A stretch of DNA of 64,000 bases from assembly GCA_037501455.1 (NCBI GenBank), contig CM074855.1, positions 34,071,001 to 34,135,000 on the forward strand. The letters run 5' to 3'. Made by a program: the position numbers and the translations under genes. The stretch comes from Lantana camara. Lineage: Eukaryota > Streptophyta > Magnoliopsida > Lamiales > Verbenaceae. Numbering within the stretch: the stretch's first letter is position 1; every line of letters starts with the position of its first letter. Below, in pieces: positions 61,394 to 64,000 of the stretch. The notes beneath the pieces are model-generated. The model saw nothing but the letters and a program-made list of their open reading frames with translations, was not told the origin of the DNA and did not search any database.

Positions 61394-63842
61394 TGTAACA
61401 TCCCGACTGATCAGACTTTTCAGGTAACCTCTTATGTGCGCTATTTAGTTAGTTCTTTAAGTGATTATGTGATATTAATTGTCAACGTGGTTCATTTGAA
61501 GTTATTTGAACTTAATTGCTTTGGTATGGACTTGTTTAACTTGAGCGTTTAACTTTCCTTCACCTTGTATTTTGCTCGTTTTAGATTCGTAATTAATTCT
61601 GATTTTTGTGAATTCGCGTTATGTGTTGATAATATGCCTTATGGACTCTTTTATATGCTCGTTATATGTTTTGGTATTTGTTTTGGTTGCCTTTTTGGGT
61701 TCGTTTTGGAGACGGGACCTAAAGGAGGCTAAAGAGCACTTAGCGCACCTTGGGTTCCGAGACACGTATCTTGAGCTCGGGAATTCAGATTCGAATTCCG
61801 TCACCTCCATTGAACTCGTTTCGACGATTCGGGTTTAATGGAACAAACCTCACATTTTTCTAAGCTCATTAAGACCTTCGTATTTCAACCGTAACGAGCC
61901 CCTTTTTGTTTGGAAGTTACCCTTTGACCTAATAGACCTTGTGGACCCCACCTTAACCCAACCAAGCCCTTAACCTTGGAATACACTTGAGTTAGCTAAC
62001 CATTTCAGCCCCAAACCCCCCTTGAAACCGAGCCAATCCTCCTCTCTCTCTCCCAAAACTGATCGGTACAAGGGAGCAAGGAAGAAGAAGAAGCCTTTTG
62101 GCCAACCTTATGTTTTGAGCTCAAATCTTCACCCAAGCTTCTCAAATTTGAAAGGTAAGTTCATGGTTGTCATCTTCACTCTCTCTTCTCTCTTTTATGT
62201 GTTCTTGAGTTCATTTCCATGGTTGGTTGTTGAGTTTGGGCAAGCATGTGAATAGTATATGTTGGAAGATTTGATTGATTCCTACTCCTTTCATGTTTCC
62301 TTGAGATTTGTTGTTGATAGTATGCTCCTAGGACTTGTTTCTTAGCAATTGTTGCTTTTCCTTGCTTGGTAGTTGGAGTTTGGGGGGTTGGGTTTTGTTT
62401 TGGGGTTGCTGAGTTACTGTTGAGCCGTCTGCATTTTTCTGTACCGTGACACGGGCGTGTCACCTTTTGAGTTCATTGCTCGTTTTCTGTACCGAGACAC
62501 GGGGGTGTCTCGGCTTGCCTTGTTTCGGTGACACGGGCATGTCACTTCCGGGTTCTGTTGTTCGTGTTTCTGTACTGAGACACGGGGGTGTCTCAGCTTG
62601 CCCTTCCCGGGGGACACGGGCGTGTCTCCTAGGAACTCTAGTTTCGTTCGTTTTGCTTCCTTTCCGTTATTTCTTGTTGTTTCTTCTTGCCTCGTTTATG
62701 ATATATGTCCGATTATGCTTTGAATGCTCATAAATGATCTAAATGTGGACTCATTTCATATCATTTGCATCATAACCATACATACACATGTACCGAGCGT
62801 CAATGTAGTTCATATTGAGTCTAAGAGTATTCCTCGTTGTTTGACTTGTTCAGAGGTTCTTCCTGTTGAGGACGAGCTTGCTCCGTAGGTGCCCGGTTTC
62901 CTCTTTTGACTCCGCTTCGTTCGTTGCCAAGGTGAGGTTTTGTTCTTTTAGTTACTCGACCTACGACCCTATTTGATTTGAAACCTCGCATGTGAATACG
63001 TATAGTATATGGTAAATAAGTGTATGATACTTATGTTGCGGGATTTGTCCCATCTGTTATAATAGTTTGAAAACGTTTTGTATAAGTATATAAGTTATTT
63101 TGCTTTCGTTTGAAAAGTTTAGTTTGGTGCAAGTGTGTGTGTGTGTGTAAGCGAGATGTGGCTTTGAAAGATAAGCTTTGAGATATGTTTGTGTGACTTT
63201 TGTGAGCTGTTTGGGCCCCGGAGTGTGGTATGGTAATCTCGGGACGACCGAGGGGTCGCCGAGCTCTCCCATCAACACCTTCGTTTGAGAGTTTCACCCA
63301 ACCTTGGGAGTTTGAGGAAGGGTGTTTCTCTTGAGCCGGCGGAGGCAACCGCCGAAGGTTTCAAGGAAGTAATTAAACCTTGTCTCGTCTGTGTATGTGG
63401 ATAGTTAAGGCCGATCAACCCTTCTATCAACCGGTGTTGGGGATGGATTCTGATTTGTTTTGCTTTGCTTTGTTCTTCGTATTTGGAAGTTGGGGATGTG
63501 TGTGACTCATACTCGCCGAGTTGGTTAAGCTTTATATGATCTACGGAACGAGAGCGGATTCTTAATTCACCTAAAACTTGGAGTCTTGTTTTGCCCTTTC
63601 CCCACTTTTGAAATGTATATGTGATCTTGGGAGATATGTTTAGCTTGAGAATTGCTTTAATTGCTTCCGCTACTCTGATTTTAATTCTTGCAGTTCTTGA
63701 GGGTCTAGGCCGCCTAGCGAGGGTGTGAGTTTTGTGTGTCTCCCGTTCGCTATGGTCTGATACGGGTGCGGACTTCCATTTCGATACTCGTGTTGGACCT
63801 TAGTGCGGGGGATGTGGCACCCTTCGCTCTGGGGGTGTTACA
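61394..63842 (+). mobile_element. Element 5: 5' LTR of a chromovirus-type element (interior runs off window)
   Basis: The LTR runs from TGTAACATCCCG to GGGGGTGTTACA (2449 bp). The 5 bases before it are CTTTG (61389-61393), the likely target duplication; its partner lies outside. Stretches near 61720-61840 match the LTR of element 3 (GAGCACTTAGCG, TATCTTGAGCTCGGGAA). GC-rich palindromes of the ACACGGGCGTGT type lie at 62448-62625. Confidence 0.9.
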
Positions 63843-64000
63843 TCCTGGCGTGGTATCAGAGCTCTCGGTTGCAAAACCAGAGCTCTGGAGTCGTGTTGAG
63901 TCTGTCTAGGTCGTTCGGTATAGGAGTATGTGACTATTTACATTCATTCACATCTCTACTTGACTTATTTGCTTAAATTGGTGATAATTGACTTCATGAT
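63843..64000 (+). other. Element 5 primer site and start of leader
   Basis: TGGTATCAGAGC at 63851-63862, eight bases after the LTR, is a perfect 12-base match to the initiator-Met tRNA complement. The following leader resembles that of element 3 (GGTTGCAAAAC, GTCGTGTTGAGTC, TAGGTCGTTCGG). Confidence 0.9.

Noticed and set aside
61608..61838. 76-codon frame near the start of the element 5 LTR
   Set aside because: Located in an LTR segment shared with element 3 where the frame is not conserved.

Overview
The window is nuclear DNA from a flowering plant, probably a eudicot with a large repeat-rich genome. I see no intact ordinary host gene. The evidence is a pararetroviral integration, Ty3/gypsy elements of chromovirus and Athila type, hAT and CACTA ends, and fragments of plant-like genes including SEC61 beta. 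Most boundaries below come from paired terminal repeats plus exact target-site duplications (TSDs) read directly from the sequence.

Left half (1-42.4 kb): a degenerate endogenous caulimovirid (plant pararetrovirus) copy on the + strand, broken by two LTR-retrotransposon insertions. Viral sequence is at 1-408, 22108-22737 and 38539-about 42364. The gap 409-22107 (TSD GATTT) is a minus-strand chromovirus, element 1. Its 5' LTR is itself split by a younger plus-strand chromovirus-like element, element 3 (8492-19815, TSD TTCAA). The gap 22738-38538 (TSD AATAC) is element 2, a minus-strand non-autonomous element without gag-pol. It survives as a three-LTR, two-interior tandem array whose middle LTR is a mosaic of the two outer ones, so one insertion was later expanded by unequal LTR-LTR recombination. 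The viral part runs protease, reverse transcriptase, RNase H, a tandem 104-bp spacer repeat, a transactivator-like ORF, a 35S-like promoter with leader and poly(A) signals, then three small closely spaced ORFs. Passing through the intergenic region into new ORFs suggests a circularly permuted or concatemeric integrant.

Middle (42.8-54.6 kb): a non-autonomous hAT element (42783-54587, 8-bp TSD ATCTAAAC) contains a tandem TRIM-type miniature LTR array (43101-53821, TSD AAATC). Its first interior holds an Athila element lacking most of pol (43347-50958, TSD GCTAC). Its second interior holds a solo LTR (51647-53612, TSD GTCGC).

Right part (54.6-64 kb): a CACTA terminus at 54675, two plant gene fragments on the minus strand (an unidentified multi-exon fragment and a frameshifted SEC61 beta), an AT-rich duplicated tract, a 741-bp solo LTR (TSD GTAAC), an imperfect inverted repeat, and an inverted copy of the 51.6-kb LTR family. 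That copy is interrupted at 61394 by a fifth, plus-strand chromovirus-type LTR element whose interior runs off the window.

Functionally this is a nested transposon block. The only protein-coding content is decayed gag-pol, viral ORFs of uncertain coding status, and host gene fragments. The most informative parts are the recombination record in the LTR arrays, the pararetroviral regulatory region, and dense transcription-factor motif clusters inside two LTR families.
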